64,000 nt of DNA from Liolophura sinensis (Eukaryota; Mollusca; Polyplacophora; Chitonida; Chitonidae), in contig NC_088295.1 in the NCBI RefSeq assembly GCF_032854445.1, positions 188,501 to 252,500 on the forward strand, written 5' to 3'. The first letter of the stretch is position 1, and every line of letters begins with the position of its first letter. Under the pieces are notes generated by a model. That model did no database searches. It was not told the origin of the DNA and saw only the letters and a list, made by a program, of their open reading frames with translations. The position numbers and the translations under genes were made by a program. Shown here one piece after another: positions 21,285-33,300 of the stretch.

Positions 21285-24200
21285 ACGGGTTATTTACATC
21301 ATCAGAAATGGGTTATTTACATTATTGGACACGGATTACTAACATCACTGCACATGAGTTAGTTACATCATTGCACATGGGTTATTTACAACATTACAAA
21401 TGAATTATTTACACCACTGAACATGGGTAATTTACATAATGGAACATAAGTTGTTTACATCATCACACATTAGCTTTTTCACATCATTGGACACGGATTA
21501 TTTACATCAATACACATGGGCAATTTACATCATTGCACATAAATTATTTACAACATGGTTTATTTACACCACTGGACATGAATTATTTACGTCTTTAAAC
21601 ATCGATTACTTACGTCATGGATTATTTATATCATTGAACATGGATTATTTTCATCATTAGACATAGATTATTTACACTACTGGACATCATGGAACATAAG
21701 CTATTTGCATCATTTGACATAGGATTTTTACATCATTGGGCATGGATTATTTACATCATTTGATATGGACTATTTACATCATTTGACATGGATTATTTAC
21801 ATCATTGCACATGGATGATTTCCATCAAAAGACATGGATTATTTACATCATCTGACATGGATTATTTACGTCATTGGACATGGATTATTTACATCATTTG
21901 ACATGGATGATTTGCATTATTGTTCACGGAAAATTTACATCATTGGACATGGATTATTTACATCATTTGACATGGACGATTTATATCATTGGACATGGAT
22001 GATTTGCATCATTTGTCATGGATAATTTACATTATTGTTCACGGATTATTTACATCATTGGACATGGATTATTTACATCATTGGACACAGATAATTACAT
22101 CATTTGACATGGAGTATTTACATCATTGGACATGGATCATTTGCATCGTTTGACATAGATTATTTACACCATTTGACATGGATGATTTACATCATCTGAC
22201 ATGAATTTTTTATGTGAGTTGACATGGATTATTTACATCATTGGATATGGATTATTTACATCATTGGACATGGATGATTTACACCGTTTGACACAGATTA
22301 TTCACATCATTTGAAATGGATGATTTACATCATGGGACATGGATAATTTACATCATTTGACATGGATGATTTACATCATTGGACACGAATTATTTACATC
22401 ATTGGACATGGATGATTTACATCATTGGACATGGATGATTTACATCATCTGACATGGATTATTTACATCATTGGACACGGATTATTTTAAATCATTTGAC
22501 ATGGATTTTTTACATCATTGGACATGAATTATTTACATCATCGGACATGGATGATTTGCTTCGTTTGATATAGATTATTTACATCATTTGACATGGATTA
22601 TTTACATCATTTGACATGGAAGATTTACATCATCTGACATGGATTTTTTACGTCACTTGACATGGATTATTTACATCACTGAATATGGATTATTTACATC
22701 ATTGGACATGGATTGTTTACACCGTTTGACACGGATTATTCACATCATTTCACATGGATGATTTACATCATTGGACATGGATATATTAAATCATTTGACA
22801 TGGATGATTTACATTTTTCTTCACGGATTATTTACATCATTGGACATGGATGATTTACCTCATTGGGCACGGATTAGTTACATAATCCGAGATGGATTAT
22901 TTCCGTCATTGGATATGGATTATTTGCAAGATTTGACATGGATGATTTGCCTCATTTGACATGGATTATTTACATCATATGACATGGAGCATTTACATCA
23001 TTGGATATGGATTATTTACATCATTGGCCATGGAATATTTACATCATTGGACATGGATTATTTACATCATTTGACATGGAAGATTTACATCATCTGACAT
23101 GGATTTTTTACGTCAGTTGACATGGATTATTTACATCACTGAATATGGATTATTTACATCATTGGACATGGATTGTTTACACCGTTTGACACGGATTATT
23201 CACATCATTTCACATGGATGATTTACATCATTGGACATGGATATATTAAATCAATTGACATGGATGATTTACATTTTTCTTCACGGATTATTTACATCAT
23301 TGGACATGGATGATTTACCTCATTGGACACGGATTAGTTACATAATCCGAGATGGATTATTTCCGTCATTGGATATGGATTATTTACAAGATTTGACATG
23401 GATGATTTGCCTCATTTGACATGGATTATTTACATCATATGACATGGAGCATTTACATCATTGGATATGGATTATTTACATCATTGGACATGGAATATTT
23501 ACATCATTGGACATGGATTATTTACATCATTTCACATGGAGTATTTACATCATTGGATATGGACGATTTGCATCGTTTGACATGGATTATTTTCATCATT
23601 GGACATGGATGATTTACATCATTTGACATGAATAATTCACATCATTTGACATGGATTATTTACATCATTGAACATGGATTATTTTCATCATTAGACATAG
23701 ATTCTTTACACTACTGCACATGAGTTATTTACATCATGGAACATAAGCTATTTGCATCATTTGACATGGGATTTTTTAAGTCATTGGGCATGGATTATTT
23801 ACATCATTTGACATAGACTATTTACATCATTTGACATGGATTATTTACATCATTGCACATGGATGATTTCCATCAAAAGACATGGATTATTTATATCATC
23901 TGACATGGAATATTTACGTCATTGCACATGGATTATTTACATCATTTGTCATGGATGATTTACATTATTGTTCACGGATTATTTACATCATTGGTCATGG
24001 ATTATTTACATCATGGGACATAGATTATTTACATCATTTGACATGGAATATTTACATCATTGGACATGGATTATTTACACCAATTGTCATGGATGATTTA
24101 CATCATCTGACATGAATATTTTACGTGAGTTGACATGGATTATTTACATCATTGGATATGGATTATTTACATCATTGGACATGGATGATTTACACCGTTT

Positions 24201-26745
24201 GACACGGATTATTCACATCATTTGACATGGAAGATTTACATCATGTGACATGGATGATTTACATCATTTGACATGGATTTTTTACATCATTGGACACGGA
24301 TTATTTGCATCCTTGCACATTGACGATTTAAATCAAAAGACATGGATTATTTGCATCATTTGACATGGATTATTTACATCATTGGACATGGATGATTTAC
24401 ATCATTGGACACGGATTATTTACATCATCCGAGATGGATTATTTCCGTCATTGGATATGGATTATTTACAAGATTTGACATGGATGATTTGCCTCATTTG
24501 ACATGGATTATATACATCATATGACATGGATGATTTACATTATTGTTCACGGATTATTTACATCATTTGACATGGAATATTTACATCATTGGACATGGAT
24601 TATTTACATCATTTAACATGGATGATTTACATCATTTGACATGGATTATTTACATCATTGGACACGGATTATTTACATCATTTGACATGGAGTATTTACA
24701 TCATTGGAAATGGATGATTTGCATCGTTTGACATGGATTATTTACATCATTTGACATGGATTTTTTACATCATTGGACATCGAAATGATTTACATCATTT
24801 GACATGGATGATTTACATCATTGAACACGGATTATTTACATCATTGGACATGGATGATTTACATCATCTGGCATGGATTTTTTAAGTCATTGGATATGGA
24901 TTATTTACATGATTTGACATGGATTAATTTGACATGGATGATTTACATTATTGTTCACGGATTAATTACACCATTTGACATGGATGATTTACATTATTGT
25001 TCACGGATTATTTACATCATTTGACATGGAATATTTACATCATTGGCCATGGATGATTTGCATCATTTGACATGGATTATTTACATCATTGGCCATGGAT
25101 GATTTACATCATTTGACACGAATTATTTACATCATTTGACATGGAATATTTACATCATTGGACATGAATGATTTACACCGTTTGACGTGGATTTTTTACA
25201 TTATTGGACACGGATTATTTACATCATTTGACATGGATTATTTACATCATTTGACATGGATTTTTAAAATCTCTTGACAAGGATGATTTTAATTATTGAA
25301 CATAAATTACTTCTTTCACTGGACATGGATTATTTACATCATTGGACATGAATTATTTACATCATTTGACATGGATTTTTTACATCATTGGACAACATTT
25401 ATTTAGACTATTGAGCATGAGTTACCTACATCAGTGGACATGGATTATTCACATTATTGTAGTTGGTTTTTTTACATCATTAAACACGGATTACTCAAAT
25501 CATTGGACATTAGTTTTTTAAATCATTGGACATAGATTTTTTAACATCACCGAACATGGATTTTTTACATCACTGAACATGGAATTTTTACATTATTAAA
25601 CATGAGTTTTTTACATTACTGAACATGGATTATTTACAGAATTGAACATAGATTTTTTTACATCACTGAACATTAAAATTGACATTATTAATCATTATAT
25701 GGATTATTGACCCACTTGGACCTGGATCATCTACATTATTGGAAATTAGCTATCTACATCATTGCACATGAATTATTTCATATTACTGAACATTGATTAT
25801 TTACATTATTTACCGCACAAGAACTATTTTCTTGTACGTGCATTTTTTGCTAACAGATTATTTCCATAAACTAACATGGATTATTTACATCACCTGACAT
25901 GGACTATTTGCTTCACCTGACATGAATTATTTACATCACCTGACATGGATTATTTGGATCACCTGACATGGATTATTTACATCTCCTGACATGGACTTTT
26001 TACATCACCTGACATGGATTATTTGCATTACCTGACATGGACAAAATTGCTTCACCTGACATGAATTATTCACTTCGCCGAGCGTCGATTATTTGCATCG
26101 GCTGGCGTGGATTATTTGCATCACCTGACGTGTATTATTTACATCGCCGAGAGTGAATTATGTGCTTCACCTCACGTGAATTATTTACATCGCCTGACAT
26201 GGATTATTTGCTTCACCTGACATGGATTATTTACATCTCCTGACATGGACTTTTTACATCACCTGACATGGATTATTTGCTTCACCTCACGTGAATTATT
26301 TACATCGCCTGACATGGATTATTTGCTTCACCTGACATGGACTTTTTACATCACCTGACATGGATTATTTGCTTCACCTGACTTGAATTATTTACATCGC
26401 CGAGTGTGGATTATTTGCATCATCTGACATGGATTATTTGCAACACCTGACATGGATTATTTGCAACACCTGACATTGATTATTGGCATCATCTGACATG
26501 GACTATTTGTTTCACCTGACTTGAATTATTTACATCGCCGAGTGTGGATTATTTGCATCATCTGACATGGATTATTTGCAACACCTGACATGGATTATTT
26601 GCAACACCTGACATGGATTATTTGCAACACCTAACATGGACTATTTGCATCAGCTGACATGGACTATTTACATCAGCTGACACGGATTATTGGCATCACC
26701 TGACATGGACTATTTGCTTCACCTGACTTGAATTAACTCTTTAAG
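21285..26745. repeat. Satellite, 23-bp unit, main array
   Basis: About 235 copies of a 23-bp unit, CATGGATTATTTACATCATT + TGA or GGA. Unit variants include GATGATTTACATC and TTGTTCACGGATT. The right part (from about 25,880) shifts to CACCTGACATGGATTATTTG variants. A long block at 22,560-22,960 recurs at 23,020-23,420, offset 460 bp (20 units). Open frames such as 23,421-23,612 are satellite read-through with a 23-residue period. Confidence 0.95.
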
Positions 26746-27149
26746 AGGGTGAGTACCCTCTCATTGTACAACTTTACAAACTTAGGGTGAAGGCGTTTAG
26801 TGGGATAGTTTTCACACACAGCTTTCTGCTGTAAGGTGTTTAACTGTGAATTGGTCACATGTCACACATGATGCTAAGAAATGCCAATGGATATGTACAT
26901 GCCATATGCACGACCCTTCGGTATATAGCTATCCAGGTAAGAATAATATGCTAAGTCAAAATTCAAACTTGGAGTGGCAGAAAAAAAATTTAGACCTGTA
27001 TAAATACAAGTCTAGACAAGATGTAATATAATGAGAGTATTTAGTTTTAAAATCATCAATTTGCTATACATTAGTTGTATAAATTTAGAATAACATCAAT
27101 CAATCGTGTGGTGAACGCTCAAGATTGGTGAAGAAAACTCTTTAAGAAT
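26746..27149. repeat. 404-bp module, copy 1, inside the 23-bp satellite
   Basis: A non-repetitive 404-bp segment from AGGGTGAGTACCCTC to ACTCTTTAAGAAT, identical by reading to 29,929-30,332. It splits the 23-bp satellite. The 12-mer AACTCTTTAAGA stands both just before it and at its right end. It contains a 61-codon frame (26,846-27,031), a splice-donor-like CCAGGTAAGAAT and no domain I recognise. It could be a non-autonomous mobile element or an array-associated unit. Confidence 0.8.
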
Positions 27150-27944
27150 TATTTACATCGCCGAGTGTGGATTATTTGCATCAACTGGTGTGAATTATTT
27201 GCATCACATGGCGTTGATTATTTACATCGCCTGGCGTGGATTATTTGCTTCACCTGACTTGAATTATTTACATCGCCGAGTGTGGATTATTTGTATCACC
27301 TGTCGTTGATTATTTACATCACATGGCGTTGATTATTTACATCACTTGACGTGAATTATTTACATCGCCTGGCCTGAATTATTCACATCGCCTAAAGTCG
27401 GGTTATTTGCATCTCCCGACGTGAATTATTTGCATCACCTGGCGTGGATTATTTGCATCAACTGGCGTGGATTATTTACATCACCTGGCGTGGATTATTT
27501 GCATCAACCGGCTTAGATTATTTGTATCGCCTGAAGTGAGTTATTTACATCGCACAAAGTGGGTTATTTGCATCTCCTGACGTGAATTATTTGCACCGCC
27601 TTGCGTGGATTATTTGCATCACCTGACGTGAATTATTTACATCACCTCGGGTGGATTATTTGCATCAACTGGCGTGGATTATTTACATCACCAGGCGCAG
27701 ATTATTTGTATCTCCTGACGTGAATTATATAAATCATCTAGCGTGGATTATTTGCATCAATTGTCGTGGATTATTTACATCGCCTGGCGTGAATAATTTT
27801 CTTCGCCTGGTGTCAGTTATTTGCATCGCCTGGCCTGGATTATTTGCTTTTCCTGACATGAATTATTTGTATCGCCTGAAGTGAAAAATTTACATCTCCT
27901 AAAATGGGTGATTTGCATCTCCTGACGTGAATTATTTACATCGC
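27150..27944. repeat. Satellite, 23-bp unit, second array
   Basis: About 34 units of the 23-bp family, here mostly GGCGTGGATTATTTGCATCA variants. These are closer to the right end of the main array than to its left. Confidence 0.9.
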
Positions 27945-28009
27945 TGGCGGCTGTCGTATAAGTAAAATATTTGTGAATATGGCGTAAACCACCAATCAAA
28001 TAAATAAAT
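27945..28009 (-). mobile_element. SINE family B, 3'-end fragment
   Basis: About 65 bp corresponding to the 3' tail of the SINE. GGCTGTCGTATAAGTAAAAT and GGCGTAAACCACCAATCAAA are followed by TAAATAAATC. In this copy the tail lies on the plus strand as written, so the element is read left to right here and is heavily 5'-truncated. No target duplication is clear. Confidence 0.55.
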
Positions 28010-28017
28010 CAATCTAC

Positions 28018-28472
28018 GTGTGTTACCTAATATGCCCATGTGTCTTATATAATATATCCGTGTGTGTTAGATACTATGCCCATGTGTGTTAGATACTATG
28101 CCAGTATGTGTGTTAGATAACTTGTCCAAGTGTGTTAACTAATATGCCCATGTGTGTTAGATAACATGCCCATGTTTGTTAGATAACATGCCCATGTTTG
28201 TTAGATAATATGCCCATGTGTGTTAGATAATATGCCTGTGTGTGTTAGATATTATGTCCATGTGTGTTAGATAATATGCCCATGTGTGTTAGATAATATG
28301 CCCATGTGTGTTAGATAATATGCCCATGTGTGTTAGATAATATGCCCATGTGTGTTGGATACTTTGTGTGTAAGATGTTTGCTAGATAACATGACCATGT
28401 TTTTAGATAATATGCCCATGTGTGTTGAATATTATGTGTGTAAGATATTGTGCCCATGTGAGCTGGATAATA
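28018..28472. repeat. Minisatellite, 22-bp unit
   Basis: About 20 copies of TGCCCATGTGTGTTAGATAAT + A, with near-perfect runs at 28,200-28,350. Confidence 0.9.
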
Positions 28473-28984
28473 TAAACCCACGGCCAGAAGAAACTTAATT
28501 ACTCCGTGAGTTAAATTTAACCAGCCTTTTCACAAAGTAATACCAAATTGTTGTAGGAAAACATTGTGCGAAGCATATTCCCATGCGCGACAAGCGTCAA
28601 ATACGCCCACACAAATTTGTTTTGAGACAACGAAGAAAGTTAAAAAATCACGTGACCCATGCATGGCCGCAACTGCACATGTAATAAGTGAACAAAAACG
28701 TTACACACAGTTTGCTGGACCTGCACAGTGACTAAAAACCATCAAAGTAATGCCACGATTGACTCCTGAACAACTCGAGAGGGCCCTGGGTATGGTACCC
28801 AGCCACCCATGCCCACATTGCAAGGACCTTCGGCTGCTCTCTTATGACTAGTATAATATGATATAAAATGTAATATAATATAAAGAACAGGCAGGGCTAG
28901 GGTAACTACGCCCAGAGAAGACGGGTACCTGTGCACCTTACTCATGAGGAACCGCTTCCTGACGTCATCTTCAATCAATGCCGT
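28473..28984. other. No gene seen
   Basis: Single-copy-looking DNA. A minus-strand frame (28,978-28,742) shows no domain. Confidence 0.4.
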
Positions 28985-29208
28985 AGGTCACCGGGTCAGT
29001 CGGCGGACCGAGTCCAGGAGACTTATGACTCACGGAATTAGGGCCTGTCGACCATTCAGAGGGTAGTTGTTGACAGCCGAACATCGTCGCCAGAGATTAC
29101 CATGGGCTCGAATTGTACGCACTTGGCAGCTACGTGACTGGCAACGTGTTGTTTTCACGGATGAAAGCCGCTTCTGCCTGTTTCGAGCCGATGGCAGACA
29201 GTGAGTTT
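28985..29208 (+). pseudogene. Tc1/mariner-type transposase fragment
   Basis: A ~70-codon stretch reads SRRLMTHGIRACRPFRG, then a stop, then a basic helix, DWQRVVFTDESRFCLFRADG and R-Q. The TDESRF phrase carries the second catalytic aspartate of the DDE/D transposase core, and the basic RPFRG region precedes it as in Tc1-like proteins. The N-terminal helix-turn-helix and the C-terminal third are missing, and the frame collapses after 29,208. A relic without visible inverted repeats. Confidence 0.65.
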
Positions 29209-29642
29209 ACCGTTGAAGAGGTAAATGAACGGCTGCATCATGCGTCCAGGAGTTTTAAAATTTTAAAAATAATCAGCTTTTTGTATACTTTGCCCATTGT
29301 TAATCAAGATGGAATGACTATTTTTCTACACATGGTCTGTTTAAATCACTTGTAAAATGATTTGAGGGCTGCTTTGTCCATTCTTACTCCAGTCTTCAAT
29401 ATCTAAAGTCATTGGTCTTTTCAACAAATTAAACTTCAGTCATCCTGTTTTCGTTTTGGCAAAATAAATTGATCTGAACTCTTTGTAAAGTTTCTTTTGG
29501 CCGTCAGTTTAATTACATGTGTTAGATAATCTGTTCGTGTGCACTATAATCTGTCTCTCCTAACTTTCGGCTAAACTCAGTTCTCTATAAAATCAGACAC
29601 ACTCGCTGTCAAAGAAGGCCTTATTCAATGATACGCAGCACC

Positions 29643-29824
29643 GGCAACTGAGTGGTTTTAATTGTTAACAACCATAGCCATATAATCTGCGTCCAGATTA
29701 TTTGATAAAACGCTGTCATTCCTGTATCGATACAATCATTGCTAAGCGAATGAACGCAATCAGTATTTAAATCGTGTACCATGCTCGTTAATAAGTTGTT
29801 AACAATTAAAACCACTCAGTTGCC
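29643..29824. mobile_element. MITE with perfect 29-bp terminal inverted repeats
   Basis: A 182-bp element. The first 29 bases (GGCAACTGAGTGG, TTTTAATTGTTAACAA) are exactly inverted at the right end. The interior is AT-rich and non-coding. The flanks show no clear target duplication, so the family is uncertain. Confidence 0.75.
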
Positions 29825-29928
29825 TTTTGACTGCAACTATTAATATATTTAACGTGCGACTAAAATTCAAACGGTGAAAAAACAGCCACTGGCCCCGGGT
29901 TAAGCAGAATCAAACACGGTTATATATC

Positions 29929-30332
29929 AGGGTGAGTACCCTCTCATTGTACAACTTTACAAACTTAGGGTGAAGGCGTTTAGTGGGATAGTTTTCACAC
30001 ACAGCTTTCTGCTGTAAGGTGTTTAACTGTGAATTGGTCACATGTCACACATGATGCTAAGAAATGCCAATGGATATGTACATGCCATATGCACGACCCT
30101 TCGGTATATAGCTATCCAGGTAAGAATAATATGCTAAGTCAAAATTCAAACTTGGAGTGGCAGAAAAAAAATTTAGACCTGTATAAATACAAGTCTAGAC
30201 AAGATGTAATATAATGAGAGTATTTAGTTTTAAAATCATCAATTTGCTATACATTAGTTGTATAAATTTAGAATAACATCAATCAATCGTGTGGTGAACG
30301 CTCAAGATTGGTGAAGAAAACTCTTTAAGAAT
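29929..30332. repeat. 404-bp module, copy 2, at the start of the 25-bp satellite
   Basis: Identical by reading to 26,746-27,149, offset 3,183 bp. Its right end (ACTCTTTAAGAAT) runs without any spacer into the first unit of the 25-bp satellite. Its left side is single-copy DNA lacking the extra AACTCTTTAAGA seen beside copy 1. Confidence 0.85.
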
Positions 30333-33300
30333 GGAGATCATCTATGTCAGTACTGATGTAAATGGGGTGTGTTAGTACTAATGGAGATGGAGTATATCAG
30401 TACTGATGGAGGTGGGGTATGTCAGTACTAATGGAGATAAGGTATGTCAGTACTGATGGAGATGGGGTATATCAGTACTGATGGAGGTGGGGTATGTCAG
30501 TACTAATGGAGATAAGGTATGTCAGTATTGATGGAGGTGGGGTATGTCAGTACAGATGGAGATCATCTATGTCAGTACTGATGTAAATGGGGTGTGTTAG
30601 TACTAATGGAGATAGGGTATATCAGTACTGATGGAGATGGGGTATGTCAGTTCTGATGGAGATGGGGTATGTCAGTACTGATGTAAATGGGGTGTGTTAG
30701 TATTAATGGAGATGGGGTATATCAGTACTGATGGAGGTGGGGTATGTCAGTACTAATGGAGATGGGGTATGTCAGTATTGATGGAGATAGAGTACGTCTG
30801 TACTGATGGAGATGGGGTATGTCAGTACTGATGTAGAATGTGTATTTCAGTACTGATGGAGATGGGATATGTCAGTACCGATGGAGATGATGTAAACAGT
30901 ACTGATGGAGATGGGATATGTCAGCACTGATGGAGATGAGGTATGTCAGTATTGATGGAGATGATGTAAACAGTACTGATGGAGATGGGATATGGCAGTA
31001 CTGATGGAGATGATGTAAACAGTACTGATGGAGATGGGATATGTCAGCACAGATGAAGATGAGGTATGTCAGTATTGAAGGAGATGTCAGTACTGATGGA
31101 GATGGGGTATGTCAGTACTGATGGAGATGGGGTATGTCAGTATTGATGAAGATGGGGTATGTCAGTACTGATAGAGATGATGTAATCAGAACTGATGGAA
31201 ATGGGATATGTCAGTACAAATGGAGATGCGGTATGTCAGTACTGATGGAGATGCGGTATGTCAGCACTGATGGAGATGTCAGTACTGATAGACATGGGGT
31301 ACTTCAGTACTGATGGAGATGGGGTATGTCAGTTTTAATGGAGATGGGATATGTCAGCACTGATGGAGATGCGGTATGTCAGTACTGATGAAGATGTCAG
31401 TACTAATGGAGATGGGGTATGTCAGTACTAATGGAGATGGGATATGTCAGTACTGATGTAGATGGGGTATGTCAGTACTAATGGAGATGAGGTATGTCAG
31501 TATTGATGGAGATGGGGTATGTCAGTACTGATGGAGATGGGGTATGTCAGTACTGATGTAGATGGGGTATGTCAGTACTGATGGAGATGAGGTATGTCAG
31601 TATTGATGGAGATGGGGTATGTCAGTACTGATGGAGATGGTGTATGTCAGCACTCATGGAGATGGGATATGTCAGCACTGATGCAAATAATGTGTGACAG
31701 TATTGATGTAGATGGGGTATGTCAGTATTGATGGAGATGAGGTATGTCAGTATTGATGGAGATGGTGTATGTCAGTACTCATGGAGATGGGATATGTCAG
31801 TACTGATGTAGATGGGGTATGTCAGTACTAATGGAGATGAGGTATGTCAGTACTAATGGAGATGGGGTATGTCAGTACTCATGGAGATGGGGTATGTCAG
31901 TACTGATGGAGATGGGGTATGTCAGTACTGATGTAGATGGGGTATGTCAGTACTAATGGAGATGGGGTATGTCAGTTTTAATGGAGATGGGATATGTCAG
32001 CACTGATGGAGATGCGGTATGTCAGTACTGATGAAGATGTCAGTACTAATGGAGATGGGGTATGTCAGTACTAATGGAGATGAGGTATGTCAGTATTGAT
32101 GAAGATGGGGTATGTCAGTACAAATGGAGATGGGGTATGTCAGTACTGATGTAGATGGGGTATGTCAGTACTAATGGAGATGGGGTATGTCAGAACTAAT
32201 AGAGATGTGGTACGTCAGTACTGATGGAGATGGTGTATGTCAGTACTCATGGAGATGGGATATGTCAGTACAAATGGAGATGGGGTATGTCAGTACTAAT
32301 GGAGATGAGGTATGTCAGTATTGATGGAGATGGGGTATGTCAGTACTGATGGAGATGGGGTATGTCAGTACTGATGGAGATGGGGTATGTCAGTACAAAT
32401 GGAGATGGGGTATGTCAGTACTGATGTAGATGGGGTATGTCAGTACTAATGGAGATGGGGTATGTCAGAACTAATAGAGATGTGGTACGTCAGTACTGAT
32501 GGAGATGGTGTATGTCAGTACTGATGGAGATGGGATATGTAAACACTGATGCAGATAATGTATGACAGTAATTATGTAGATGGGGTATGTCAGTACTGAT
32601 GGAGATGGGGTATGTCAGTACTGATGTAGATGGGGTATGTCAGTACTAATGGAGATGGGGTATGTCAGAACTAATAGAGATGTGGTACGTCAGTACTGAT
32701 GGAGATGGGGTATGTCAGTACTGATGTAGATGGGGTATGTCAGTACTAATGGAGATGGGGTATGTCAGAACTAATAGAGATGTGGTACGTCAGTACTGAT
32801 GTAGATGGGGTATGTCAGTACTAATGGAGATGGTGTATGTCAGAACTAATAGAGATGTGGTACGTCAGTACTGATGGAGATGGGGTATGTCAGTACAAAT
32901 GGAGATGGGGTATGTCAGTACTAATGGAGATGGGGTATGTCAGAACTAATAGAGATGTGGTAAGTCAGTACTGATGGAGATGGGGTATGTCAGTACAAAT
33001 GGAGATGGGGTATGTCAGTACTGATGTAGATGGGGTATGTCAGTGCAAATGGAGATGGGGTATGTCAGTACTGATGTAGATGGGGTATGTCCGTACTAAT
33101 GGAGATGAGGTATGTCAGTATTGATGGAGATGGGGTATGTCAGTACAAATGGAGATGGGGTATGTTAGTACTGATGTAGATGGGGTATGTCAGAACTGAT
33201 GGAGATGGGATATGTAAACACTGATGCAGATAATGTATGACAGTAATTATGTAGATGGGGTATGTCAGTACTGATGGAGATGGGGTATGTCAGTACTAAT

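Noticed and set aside
26846-27031. 61-codon frame in the 404-bp module as a gene
   Set aside because: The frame is identical in both copies only because the DNA is identical. It is short and has no known domain, so coding cannot be argued.
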